The translations under genes and the position numbers were made by a program. The notes beneath the pieces were generated by a model that was not told where the DNA came from, made no database searches, and saw only the letters and a program-made list of their open reading frames with translations. From Paracoccaceae bacterium (GTDB lineage: Bacteria > Pseudomonadota > Alphaproteobacteria > Rhodobacterales > Rhodobacteraceae): a stretch of DNA of 64,000 bases. Positions 46,240 to 56,300 of this stretch are shown in pieces. The DNA lies in NCBI GenBank assembly GCA_003567315.1, contig PWZT01000021.1:1-64000 (forward strand), read 5' to 3'. Each line of letters begins with the position of its first letter. The stretch's first letter is position 1.

Positions 46240-47043
46240 CTATGAGTAGGCGATATAGAGCAGCAGCGTGCCGAGGATCACCCGGTAGATCACATAGGGC
46301 GTGAAGCTGACCGAGCGCAGGAGCTTCATCATGAACACCAGCGCCGCCCAGGCCGCGAAGAAGGAGATGAGCGCGGCGATGGCACCATCGCGCGCAGCCT
46401 GCCAGTCGGCCAGCCGCACGACATCGAACCCCATCAGCGCGCCCGAAGCGATGATCGTCGGGATCGACATGAGCATGGAGAGTTTCGCCGCGTCATGGCG
46501 TGCATAGCCCAAGGCGCGCGCGCCCGAGATCACGATACCCGAACGCGAGGTGCCGGGGATGAGCGCGACCGCTTGCCAGAGCCCCAGATAAAGCGCGTGT
46601 TTCATCGTCCAGCCCTGCGCGGTCCGGCTCTGCGCGCCCATGCGATCGGTGACATAGAGAACGATGCCGAAGAGGATCATCATCCAGCCGATCACGGCAA
46701 TCGAGCGCAGCATCTCCATGATGCCGAGCAGCTTGAAGATGAGCCCGACAATGACGACCGGGATCGTGGCGATGACAAGGCAGAGCGCGAGGAAGCCGCC
46801 GCGCGTCTCGATCCGGAGGCGAATGACTTCGGGCGACCCGCGGACCACCTCTGCGACATCGCGCCGGAAGTACCAGCAGACCGCGAAGAGCGTGCCGACA
46901 TGAACCGCGACATCAATCACCAGCCCCTGATCATCGAGCCCAGTCAGCGCGGGCAACAGGATGAGGTGGCCGGATGAGGACACTGGCAGGAACTCGGTCA
47001 CGCCCTGGATAATCGCAAGCAGGAAGAGGTGGAACAGGGTCAT
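46240..47043 (-). CDS. uppP: Undecaprenyl-diphosphatase UppP (BacA type)
   Basis: A 267-residue inner-membrane enzyme that recycles the lipid carrier of cell-wall synthesis and is linked to bacitracin resistance. GVTEFLPVSSSGHLIL (about 14-29) is the first active-site motif and PGTSRSG (near 171) the second. About eight helices are expected. ATG 47043 is the family start; 13 earlier codons are open. Confidence 0.95.
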   Translation of the reverse strand: MTLFHLFLLAIIQGVTEFLPVSSSGHLILLPALTGLDDQGLVIDVAVHVGTLFAVCWYFRRDVAEVVRGSPEVIRLRIETRGGFLALCLVIATIPVVIVGLIFKLLGIMEMLRSIAVIGWMMILFGIVLYVTDRMGAQSRTAQGWTMKHALYLGLWQAVALIPGTSRSGIVISGARALGYARHDAAKLSMLMSIPTIIASGALMGFDVVRLADWQAARDGAIAALISFFAAWAALVFMMKLLRSVSFTPYVIYRVILGTLLLYIAYS

Positions 47044-47103
47044 GGGTGCTCTCCGCGGGTCGCGGGCACGATAATTCGGCACGCAGGAATTGGGAATTAC
47101 GGA

Positions 47104-47197
47104 TTTAGGTCACTATTACTGCCATAAAAAGATGGAATTTTCCGCAAGATTGATGCTGCGCTCAAGAATAATCTGCTTTTAGGTCAGTATTAATGAC
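47104..47197 (+). promoter_or_regulatory. Pair of dyad operators upstream of gltD
   Basis: TTTAGGTCACTATTACTGCC (47104-47123) and TTTAGGTCAGTATTAATGAC (47178-47197) agree at 16 of 20 positions. The second holds a perfect GTCA-N7-TGAC dyad, the first an imperfect one. They lie 74 bp apart, about seven helical turns. A regulator of the glutamate synthase genes is likely to bind here, but which one is unknown. Confidence 0.55.
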
Positions 47198-47251
47198 TTT
47201 TCTTATTCCGGGCCCCAGTGTAGATAACTGGAAAGTTTTGGAGGATCTGTC

Positions 47252-48694
47252 ATGGCCAATCAGAAATTGCTCCGTTTCGTCGATGTCGGGCGCGAGATGC
47301 CGGAGAAGCGGCCCCCGGATTTGCGGTCGGAGGATTTCGGCGAGATCTATGGCGAGTATTCTGCCGAGAAGGCCGGCGAGCAGGCCGGGCGGTGCAGCCA
47401 GTGTGGTGTGCCCTATTGCCAGACGCATTGCCCCTTGCACAACAACATCCCCGACTGGCTGATGCTGACCGCCCAAGGGCGCCTGGAAGAAGCCTATGAG
47501 TTGAGCCAGGCGACCAACACATTCCCCGAGATTTGCGGTCGCATCTGCCCGCAAGACCGTCTTTGCGAGGGCAATTGCGTCATCGAGCAGGCCGGCCACG
47601 GGACTGTTACCATCGGCGCGGTGGAAAAATACATCACGGATACGGCCTGGGAAGAAGGCTGGGTCAAGCCGATTGCGCCCGTGTCGGAGCGCAGCGATTC
47701 GGTCGGCATCATCGGCGCAGGGCCGGGCGGGCTGGCGGCGGCCGATGTGCTGCGCCGCGCGGGCGTTCAGGTCACGGTTTATGATCGCTATGACCGCGCA
47801 GGCGGGCTGATGACTTATGGCATACCGGGCTTCAAGCTGGAAAAGCCGGTCGTGATGCGCCGGATCGAACAGCTCGAAGCGGGCGGTGTCGAGTTTGTGC
47901 TGAACTGCAATGTCGGCGAGGACATCAGCTTTGACGCGATCCGCGGCAAGCATGATGCCGTGCTGGTCGCCACGGGTGTTTACAAGGCACGCGATATCTC
48001 TGCGCCCGGTGTCGGCGCGGATGGGGTGGTGAAGGCGCTCGATTTCCTGACCGCTTCCAACCGCAAGAGTTTCGGCGATGCGGTGCCCGAATTCGACGAT
48101 GGCGATCTGGATGCGCGCGGCAAGCGCGTGGTCGTCATCGGCGGGGGCGACACGGCCATGGATTGTGTGCGCACGGCTGTGCGGCAGGGGGCGAAATCCG
48201 TGCGTTGCCTATACCGCCGCGACCGCGACAACATGCCCGGAAGCCGTCGCGAGACCCAGAACGCCGAGGAGGAGGGCGTCGAATTCATCTGGCTGACCGC
48301 GCCTTCGAGCTTCGTTGCCGATGACAACAATGTGCTGACGGGCGTGCGCGTACAGAAGATGCGGCTGGGCCAGCCCGATGCGACAGGGCGGCGCTCGCCC
48401 GAGGTAATCGAGGGGGCCGATTACACCGAAGAGGCCGATATGGCGATCATGGCGCTGGGGTTCGAGGCCGAGGAATTGCCCACGCTCTGGGGTGTGCCCG
48501 AGCTTGCAGTGACGCGCTGGGGGACGATCAAGGCGAAGTTCAACACGCATGAGACCGAGCTGCCCGGCGTCTGGGCCGTGGGGGATATCGTCCGCGGCGC
48601 CTCATTGGTGGTCTGGGCCATCCGCGACGGACGCGAGGCGGCCGACTCGATCTTGGGCTATCTGAATGCGCCTGCGCGCATCGCGGCTGAATAA
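47252..48694 (+). CDS. gltD: Glutamate synthase small (beta) subunit
   Basis: A 480-residue NADPH-dependent oxidoreductase that feeds electrons to GltB. The N-terminal part has cysteine motifs for [4Fe-4S] clusters (CSQCGVPYCQTHCP and CGRICPQDRLCEGNC), then an FAD site (IGAGPGGLAAADVLRRAG, near 152) and an NADPH site (IGGGDTAMDC). TTGGAGGAT lies 8 bases before the ATG. It precedes gltB by 29 bases; the order gltD-gltB is the reverse of that in E. coli. Confidence 0.97.
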   Translation: MANQKLLRFVDVGREMPEKRPPDLRSEDFGEIYGEYSAEKAGEQAGRCSQCGVPYCQTHCPLHNNIPDWLMLTAQGRLEEAYELSQATNTFPEICGRICPQDRLCEGNCVIEQAGHGTVTIGAVEKYITDTAWEEGWVKPIAPVSERSDSVGIIGAGPGGLAAADVLRRAGVQVTVYDRYDRAGGLMTYGIPGFKLEKPVVMRRIEQLEAGGVEFVLNCNVGEDISFDAIRGKHDAVLVATGVYKARDISAPGVGADGVVKALDFLTASNRKSFGDAVPEFDDGDLDARGKRVVVIGGGDTAMDCVRTAVRQGAKSVRCLYRRDRDNMPGSRRETQNAEEEGVEFIWLTAPSSFVADDNNVLTGVRVQKMRLGQPDATGRRSPEVIEGADYTEEADMAIMALGFEAEELPTLWGVPELAVTRWGTIKAKFNTHETELPGVWAVGDIVRGASLVVWAIRDGREAADSILGYLNAPARIAAE

Positions 48695-48723
48695 GCGCCG
48701 CCTTCGAGACAGGGGAAACCAAA

Positions 48724-51700
48724 ATGACGAAATATGATGATGTCTGGGCCGCCCGCGAAGAGGCAACGCGCGCTTATGTAGCCGAACACGGGCTCTATCG
48801 GCCCGAGGACGAGCATTCCTCCTGCGGGGTCGGTCTGGTCGTCGCACTGGACGGCAAGCCCTCGCGCGCGGTGGTGCAGAACGGCATCGATGCGCTCAAA
48901 GCGATCTGGCATCGCGGCGCGGTCGATGCGGATGGCAAGACCGGCGACGGGGCGGGTATCCATGTCCAGATCCCGGTGCAGTTCTTCCATGACAAGATCC
49001 GCCGCACGGGCCATGAGCCGCGAATGGACGAGCTTATGGCGGTGGGGCAGGTGTTCCTGCCGCGCACGGATTTCGCTGCACAGGAACGCTCGCGCACGAT
49101 TGTCGAGAGCGAAGTGCTGGGAATGGGCTACGCGATTTACGGCTGGCGGCACGTGCCGGTCGATGTGGATGTGCTGGGCGAGAAGGCCAATGCCACACGC
49201 CCCGAGATCGAGCAGATCCTGATCCGCAATTCCAAGGGCACGGATGAGGAAACCTTCGAGCGCGAGCTGTATGTGATCCGCCGCCGGATCGAGAAGGCGG
49301 TGTCCGCCGCCGGGATCGCGGGTTTCTATATCTGCTCGCTGTCGTGCCGGTCGATCATTTACAAGGGCATGATGCTGGCCGAGCAGGTGGCCGAGTTCTA
49401 TCCCGACCTCAAGGATGAGCGCTTCGAGTCGGCCTTCGCGATCTACCACCAGCGTTATTCGACCAACACCTTCCCGCAATGGTGGCTGGCGCAGCCCTTC
49501 CGGATGCTGGCGCATAATGGCGAGATCAACACGCTGAAGGGCAATCTCAACTGGCTCAAGAGCCACGAAATCCGCATGGCCTCGAGTGCGTTCGGCGAGA
49601 TGGCGGAAGATATCAAGCCCATCGTCGCCTCTGGCGCGTCGGACTCGGCGGCGCTCGATTCGGTATTCGAGGTGCTGGTGCGCGCTGGCCGCAATGCGCC
49701 CATGGCCAAGACCATGCTGGTGCCCGAAGCCTGGTCCAAGCAGGCGGTCGAGATGCCGCAAGCCTGGCGCGACATGTATTCCTATTGCAACTCGGTGATG
49801 GAGCCTTGGGACGGCCCGGCAGCACTCGCAATGACCGATGGCCGCTGGGTCTGCGCCGGGCTCGACCGTAACGGGCTGCGCCCGATGCGCTATGTTGTCA
49901 CCGGCGAGGGGCTGCTGATCGCGGGCTCCGAGGCCGGGATGGTCGTGGTCGATGAGCTGGCGGTGCGCGAGAAGGGCGCGCTGGGGCCGGGACAGATGAT
50001 CGCGGTCGATATGGTCGAGGGCAAGCTCTACCACGACACCGAGATCAAGGACCGGCTGGCGGCCTCGCAGCCCTTCGGCGAGTGGAACGACAAGATCGTC
50101 GATCTGAATGAAAAGCTGCGCGATGTTCCCGAAACCCGCCAGCTTCAGTCGGCGGATCTGCGTCGCCGTCAGGTCGCGGCGGGCTATACGATCGAAGAGA
50201 TCGAGCAGGTGCTGGCCCCCATGGCCGAGGATGGCAAGGAAATGGTCGCCTCGATGGGCGATGACACGCCGGCGGCTGTGCTCTCCAAGCTCTATCGTCC
50301 GCTGTCGCATTATTTCCGCCAGAATTTCAGCCAGGTGACCAACCCGGCCATCGACTCCTTGCGCGAATTCCGCGTGATGAGCCTCAAGACGCGGTTCGGC
50401 AATCTCAAGAATGTGCTGGATGAAGACAGCAGCCAGACCGAGATTCTGGTGCTCGAAAGCCCGTTTGTCGCCAATGGCGAGTTCGATGCCATGGTCCGCG
50501 AGTTTGGCGATCAGGTGGCCTTCATTGACTGCACCTTCCCCGCGGGGAAGGGTGAGAATGCGCTGCGCGACGGGCTGGAGCGTATCCGCGCCGAGGCCGA
50601 GGATGCCGTGCGCTCGGGCGCGGGGCATCTGGTGCTGACCGATGAGCATCAGGGGGCTGACAAGATCGCCATGCCGATGATCCTTGCGACCAGCGCTGTG
50701 CATAGCTGGCTGACGCGCAAGGGGCTGCGTACATTCTGTTCGCTGAATGTTCGCTCTGCCGAATGTATCGACCCGCATTATTTCGCGGTGCTGATCGGCT
50801 GCGGTGCAACCACGGTGAATGCCTATCTGGCGCAGGAAACCATCGCCGATCGGATCGACCGCGGCTTGATCGATGGCAGCCTGATCGACGCGATGCGGCG
50901 CTACCGCGATGCGATCAATCTCGGGCTGTTGAAGATCATGTCGAAGATGGGGATCTCGGTCATCTCGTCCTATCGCGGCGGTCTGAATTTTGAAGCCGTG
51001 GGTCTGAGCCGCGCGATGGTTGCCGAGTATTTCCCCGGCATGCAGAGCCGGATTTCGGGCATCGGCCTGCATGGGCTTCAGCTCAAGCTCGAGGAAGTGC
51101 ATGAGAAAGGCTGGCGTCTGGGGCAGGATGTGCTGCCCATCGGCGGCTTCTACAAGGCGCGGCGTTCGGGCGAGAAACACGCCTGGGAAGCCACGGCGAT
51201 GCATATGATGCAGCAAGCCTGCAACACGTCGTCCTATGCGCTCTGGAAGCAGTATTCGGCGGCGATGCAGGCGAAAGAGCCGATTCATCTGCGCGATTTG
51301 CTGGATATAAAACCGCTGGGCAAGTCGATCCCGATCGAAGAGGTCGAGTCGATCACGGCGATCCGCAAGCGGTTTGTCACGCCCGGCATGTCGCTCGGCG
51401 CGCTCTCGCCCGAGGCGCATATGACGCTGAACATCGCGATGAACCGGATCGGCGCGAAATCGGATTCGGGCGAGGGTGGCGAAGACCCCGCACACGCGCA
51501 TCCGTTGCCCAATGGCGACAATCCCTGCGCCAAGATCAAGCAGGTGGCGTCGGGGCGCTTTGGCGTGACCGCGGAATATCTGAACGCTTGCGAGGAGCTT
51601 GAGATCAAGGTCGCGCAGGGCGCCAAGCCCGGCGAGGGCGGGCAGCTTCCGGGGATGAAGGTCACCAAGCTCATCGCCAAGCTGCGCCATTCGACACCGG

Positions 51701-53262
51701 GGGTGACGCTGATTTCGCCCCCGCCGCATCACGACATCTATTCGATCGAGGATCTGGCGCAGCTCATCTATGACCTGAAACAGATCAATCCGCGGGTGAA
51801 AGTCTGCGTGAAACTGGTCGCGCAGTCGGGCGTGGGCACGATTGCCGCCGGTGTGGCGAAGGCGAAGGCCGATGTGATCCTGATCTCGGGCCATAATGGC
51901 GGGACGGGCGCGAGCCCTGCGACCTCGATCAAATATGCCGGGCTGCCCTGGGAGATGGGGCTGTCGGAATCGCATCAGGTGCTGGCCATGAACAAGCTGC
52001 GCGAGCGGGTCACGCTGCGCACAGATGGCGGGCTGCGCACTGGCCGCGATATTGTCATGGCCGCGATGATGGGAGCCGAGGAGTTCGGCATCGGCACGGC
52101 GGCGCTGATCGCGATGGGCTGCATCATGGTGCGGCAATGCCAGTCGAATACCTGCCCGGTCGGCGTGTGCACGCAAGATGAGGCGCTGCGCCAGAAATTC
52201 ACCGGAAATGCCGACAAGGTGGTGAACCTGATCCCCTTCTATGCGCAGGAAGTGCGCGAGATCCTCGCCTCCATCGGTGCGCGGTCGCTTGATGAGGTGA
52301 TCGGGCGCGCGGATTTGCTGGCGCAGGTCAGCCGGGGTGCGGTGCATCTCGATGACCTCGACCTCAACCCGCTGCTGCTGACTGTCGATGGTGCGGCCAG
52401 GATCCGCTATGACCGCGACAAGCCGCGCAATGCGGTGCCGGATACGCTGGATGCCGAGATCATCCGCGACGCCGCACGCTTTTTCGAGGATGGCGAAAAG
52501 ATGCAGCTTTCCTATGCGGTCGAGAACACGCACCGCACAGTGGGCACGCGTGCCTCGAGCCATATCGTCAAGAGCTTCGGGATGCGCAACAAGCTGCAAC
52601 CCGACCATCTGACCGTCAAGCTCGCAGGCAGCGCAGGGCAATCGCTCGGGGCCTTCGCGGCGCCGGGGCTGAAGATCGAGGTCTATGGCGATGCCAATGA
52701 CTATGTCGGCAAGGGGCTTTCGGGCGGGACGGTTGTGGTGCGGCCGCGCATGTCCTCGCCGCTGGTGGCGCATGAGAACACGATCATCGGCAATACAGTG
52801 CTTTATGGTGCGACCAGTGGCTATCTCTTCGCTGCCGGGCGCGCGGGCGAGCGCTTTGCCGTGCGCAACTCGGGCGCGCATGTGGTGATCGAGGGCTGCG
52901 GCTCCAATGGCTGCGAATACATGACCGGGGGCGTGGCGGTGATCCTTGGCAGCATCGGCGCGAATTTCGGGGCCGGCATGACCGGCGGGATGGCCTATCT
53001 CTATGATCCAGAGAATGCGGCGGCGCCCTTGATCAACATGGAGTCGCTGGTGACAGCGCCGGTGACCGTGCCGCATTGGGAAGCCGAGTTGAAGGATCTG
53101 ATCGAGCGCCATGCCGCCGAAACAGAATCGCAGCGCGCAAGCGAGATCCTGCGCAACTGGGATCGGGAGAAGGCGCATTTCCTGCAGGTCTGCTCAAAGG
53201 AAATGCTGGTGCATCTGCCCCATCCGATCAGCTACGAGACCGAGGCGGTTCCGGCAGAATAA
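48724..53262 (+). CDS. gltB: Glutamate synthase large (alpha) subunit
   Basis: A 1512-residue enzyme that makes two glutamates from glutamine and 2-oxoglutarate. It is made with a 33-residue propeptide; C34 (HSSCGVGLV) becomes the N-terminal nucleophile of the glutaminase domain. The FMN-binding synthase domain lies in the middle to C-terminal half, with the [3Fe-4S] cysteines C1133, C1139 and C1144. The C-terminal beta-helix shows the repeated G-x-x-G-x-x-x-G pattern. Length is typical. It converges on dnaE2 with the composite repeat between. Confidence 0.98.
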   Translation: MTKYDDVWAAREEATRAYVAEHGLYRPEDEHSSCGVGLVVALDGKPSRAVVQNGIDALKAIWHRGAVDADGKTGDGAGIHVQIPVQFFHDKIRRTGHEPRMDELMAVGQVFLPRTDFAAQERSRTIVESEVLGMGYAIYGWRHVPVDVDVLGEKANATRPEIEQILIRNSKGTDEETFERELYVIRRRIEKAVSAAGIAGFYICSLSCRSIIYKGMMLAEQVAEFYPDLKDERFESAFAIYHQRYSTNTFPQWWLAQPFRMLAHNGEINTLKGNLNWLKSHEIRMASSAFGEMAEDIKPIVASGASDSAALDSVFEVLVRAGRNAPMAKTMLVPEAWSKQAVEMPQAWRDMYSYCNSVMEPWDGPAALAMTDGRWVCAGLDRNGLRPMRYVVTGEGLLIAGSEAGMVVVDELAVREKGALGPGQMIAVDMVEGKLYHDTEIKDRLAASQPFGEWNDKIVDLNEKLRDVPETRQLQSADLRRRQVAAGYTIEEIEQVLAPMAEDGKEMVASMGDDTPAAVLSKLYRPLSHYFRQNFSQVTNPAIDSLREFRVMSLKTRFGNLKNVLDEDSSQTEILVLESPFVANGEFDAMVREFGDQVAFIDCTFPAGKGENALRDGLERIRAEAEDAVRSGAGHLVLTDEHQGADKIAMPMILATSAVHSWLTRKGLRTFCSLNVRSAECIDPHYFAVLIGCGATTVNAYLAQETIADRIDRGLIDGSLIDAMRRYRDAINLGLLKIMSKMGISVISSYRGGLNFEAVGLSRAMVAEYFPGMQSRISGIGLHGLQLKLEEVHEKGWRLGQDVLPIGGFYKARRSGEKHAWEATAMHMMQQACNTSSYALWKQYSAAMQAKEPIHLRDLLDIKPLGKSIPIEEVESITAIRKRFVTPGMSLGALSPEAHMTLNIAMNRIGAKSDSGEGGEDPAHAHPLPNGDNPCAKIKQVASGRFGVTAEYLNACEELEIKVAQGAKPGEGGQLPGMKVTKLIAKLRHSTPGVTLISPPPHHDIYSIEDLAQLIYDLKQINPRVKVCVKLVAQSGVGTIAAGVAKAKADVILISGHNGGTGASPATSIKYAGLPWEMGLSESHQVLAMNKLRERVTLRTDGGLRTGRDIVMAAMMGAEEFGIGTAALIAMGCIMVRQCQSNTCPVGVCTQDEALRQKFTGNADKVVNLIPFYAQEVREILASIGARSLDEVIGRADLLAQVSRGAVHLDDLDLNPLLLTVDGAARIRYDRDKPRNAVPDTLDAEIIRDAARFFEDGEKMQLSYAVENTHRTVGTRASSHIVKSFGMRNKLQPDHLTVKLAGSAGQSLGAFAAPGLKIEVYGDANDYVGKGLSGGTVVVRPRMSSPLVAHENTIIGNTVLYGATSGYLFAAGRAGERFAVRNSGAHVVIEGCGSNGCEYMTGGVAVILGSIGANFGAGMTGGMAYLYDPENAAAPLINMESLVTAPVTVPHWEAELKDLIERHAAETESQRASEILRNWDREKAHFLQVCSKEMLVHLPHPISYETEAVPAE

Positions 53263-53335
53263 AGCGCCCGCGAGCCGTGCCCACCCACCCGCCCTGCACA
53301 TCTCGCGGGCGCTGCCTGTGCCATGCGGCACAGGC
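53263..53335 (-). repeat. Composite two-hairpin element with G-quadruplex loop, copy B
   Basis: This is the copy A unit in reverse orientation, also 73 bp and also between convergent genes (gltB and dnaE2). Read on the - strand, hairpin 1 (53335-53314) has a 9-bp stem that differs from copy A at four pairs, all changed on both sides. Hairpin 2 (53313-53263) has exactly the same 12-bp arms, and its loop holds GGGCGGGTGGGTGGG (53294-53280). Confidence 0.8.
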
Positions 53336-53351
53336 ATTTCGGAAGGTGGCG

Positions 53352-56300
53352 TCAGTGGAAATCACGGCTTGGGAAAAGCTGTTTCGCCTGTTCGCGCGGG
53401 TGCCGCACCGAGCGCGGCTGGCGCAGCGGGACGGGGCGGCGGGTCTCGTCGCTGCGCCCCTGCGTGGGATCGATCAGCCCGCGCCCGAGCGCGCCCAGCA
53501 GATCCGAGCGATCCTCAATCGCTTCGGCGATCACATGGATCACGGCCCCTTCGCGCTGGAGCCGTCCGGTGATGCGCAACAGCCGCCCACCGAGCACGGC
53601 GCGGCGGTGACGTTCATAAACCTTGGGCCAGACCACCACATTGCTCACCCCGGTTTCATCCTCGAGCGTGATGAAGATCACCCCCGAGGCCGTACCGGGG
53701 CGCTGGCGCGTGATGACCAGCCCGCAGACCTCTACCCGCCCCATGGCAGTTGCCAGACCCTCATGGGCGGTCAATCCCGGCAGGGTCGGGCGCAGAAGCT
53801 CCATCGGATGGGCGCGCAGGGACAGGCGTAGCGCGAGGTAATCCTCGACGACGGCCTCGCCGAGCGAGAGCGCGGGCAGGCTGACCTCGGGCTCCGTGAT
53901 CACCTCGCCCTCCATCCCGGAGGCGAAAAGCGGCAGGGGTTCGGGCGCACGCAAGGCCCGCACGGCCCAGAGCGCCGCGCGGCGCGTGAGCCCGAGGCAG
54001 GCCAGCGCATCGGCCTCTGCGAGCCGCGTGAGCGTGGCGGGTGGCACGCCCGCGCGGCGCCAGAGGCTTTCGACATCCGGGTAGCCATTGGCGCGCGCGG
54101 CGACAATCCAGCGCGCATCTTCCTCGCCCATCCCGCGTACCTGCCGAAAGCCCAGCCGCAGCGCCAGCGCGCCATCCGCGCGGCGCTCCAGCGTGCAATC
54201 CCACTCGGAGTGATTGACGGAAACGGGCCGGACCTCCACCCCATGCTCGCGCGCATCGCGCACGATCTGTGCCGGCGCGTAGAAGCCCATCGGCTGGGAA
54301 TTCAAGAGCGCGCAGGCAAAAGCCGCCGGGGGGTGGCATTTCGCCCAGGCCGAAGCATAGACCAGAAGCGCAAAGCTTGCAGCGTGGGATTCCGGGAAGC
54401 CGTATTCGCCAAACCCCTCGATCTGGGCGAAACAGGCTTCCGCGAAGGTCGCGTCATAGCAGCGCTCGGCCATGCCCGCGAGGAAGCGGTCGCGGAAACT
54501 GCCGATGGTGCCCATCCGCTTGAAGGTTGCGAGCGAGCGGCGCAGGCGGTCGGCCTCTTCCGGCGTAAACCCGGCAGCGACCACGGCAATCTGCATCGCC
54601 TGTTCCTGAAACAGCGGCACGCCCAGCGTGCGCTCGAGCACCCCGCGCAATTCGGCCGAGGGCAGATGCACGGCCTCTTTCCCCTGACGGCGGCGGATAT
54701 AGGGATGCACCATGCCGCCCTGAATCGGGCCGGGGCGGACGATGGCGACCTCGATCACCAGATCATAGAGGCAGCGCGGCCGCATCCGTGGCAGGAAATT
54801 CATCTGCGCGCGGGATTCGACCTGAAACACGCCGATCGCATCAGCGCGGCAGAGCATGTCATAGACCGCCGGATCCTCGCGCGGCAGGTTTTCGAGGCTG
54901 TAGCGCGGCCCCCCATGCTGCGCGATCAGGTCGAAACATTTGCGGATGCAGGTGAGCATCCCGAGCGAGAGCACATCGACCTTGAGGATGCCCAGCGCAT
55001 TGATGTCATCCTTGTCCCATTCGATGACCGTGCGCCCCTCCATCGCGGCATTCTCGATTGGGCAAAGCTCATCGAGCCGCCCCTTGGTGATGACGAAGCC
55101 GCCGACATGCTGGGAGAGGTGACGCGGAAAGCCGATGATCTCGGCAATCAGCGCCATGGTCTGCGCAAGGCGCGGCTCTTCCGGCGCCAGCCCCAATTCG
55201 CGCAGCCGTTCGGGCGCGGGTGGGCCTGCGCGCCAACCCATCGAAGAGGACGCCAGGGCCGAGACCACATCTGCCGAAAGCCCCATCACCTTGCCCACTT
55301 CGCGCACCGCCGCGCGCGAGCGGAAATGGATCACGGTCGCGGTCAGCCCGGCGCGGTCGCGCCCGTAGCGCTCATAAATCCACTGGATGACCTCCTCGCG
55401 GCGCTCATGCTCGAAATCCACATCGATATCGGGCGGCTCGCCTCTAGCCTCGGACATGAAGCGCTCGAACACCATCGAGATCGTGTCGGGCGGCACTTCG
55501 GTAATGCCCAGCGCGTAGCAGATCACCGAATTGGCCGCAGAGCCGCGCCCTTGGCAGAGGATGCCGCGACTGCGCGCGAAATCGACGATGTCATGGACGG
55601 TCAGGAAATAGGCGGCGAAACCCAACGCCTTGATGATGCGCAATTCCTTGGCGACCTTCTCGGTCGTCTCGGCTGGTGCGCCACCCGGAAAGCGCCGCCA
55701 GAGCCCGGCTTGCACCAGCCGCTCCAGCCGGGTTTGCGCGGGTTCGCCATCGGTGATCTCGTCGGGATATTCATAGGACAGCTCATCGAGGCTGAAGGCG
55801 CAGCGGTCGGCAATCTCCAGCGTGCGGCGGATCGCGGCGGGGTAGCGCGCGAAGATCCGGGCCATCTCGGCGGGCGGTTTCAGCCTTGCTTCGGCATTGG
55901 GCAGGGCGCGCGCGCCAAGGCTGTCGATGGTGCAGCCAACCCGCAGGCAGGTCAGCACATCGGCAAGCCTGCGCCGCTGCGCGCGATGCATCAGCACATC
56001 GCCCAGCGCCACCATCGGCAGCGCCAGCCGCGCGGCGAGCCCCGCCCGCGCATCCAGCCGCGCCGCATCGCGCCCGTCATAGCGCGGCGCAGCGCCCATA
56101 TGGCAATTGCCGGGGTAACGCGCGGCGATGGCGCGGATCTGGGCCTCCTGCTCTGGCGTGCAGGTCTCGGGCGGCAGGGCGATCAGCACCATCTCCGCCG
56201 CGCCCTCCAGCAGATCGGCCTGCCGCAGATCGCAGTGCCCTTTCGCTGCACGGCGCTTGCCAAGACTCAGCATCCGCGACAGGCCCGCATAGCCTGTCCG

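Noticed and set aside
48658-53178. A 1506-codon open frame antisense to gltB
   Set aside because: It is a mirror of GC-rich codon usage in gltB; the product is an Arg/His/Leu-rich composition without domains, and gltB itself is certain.
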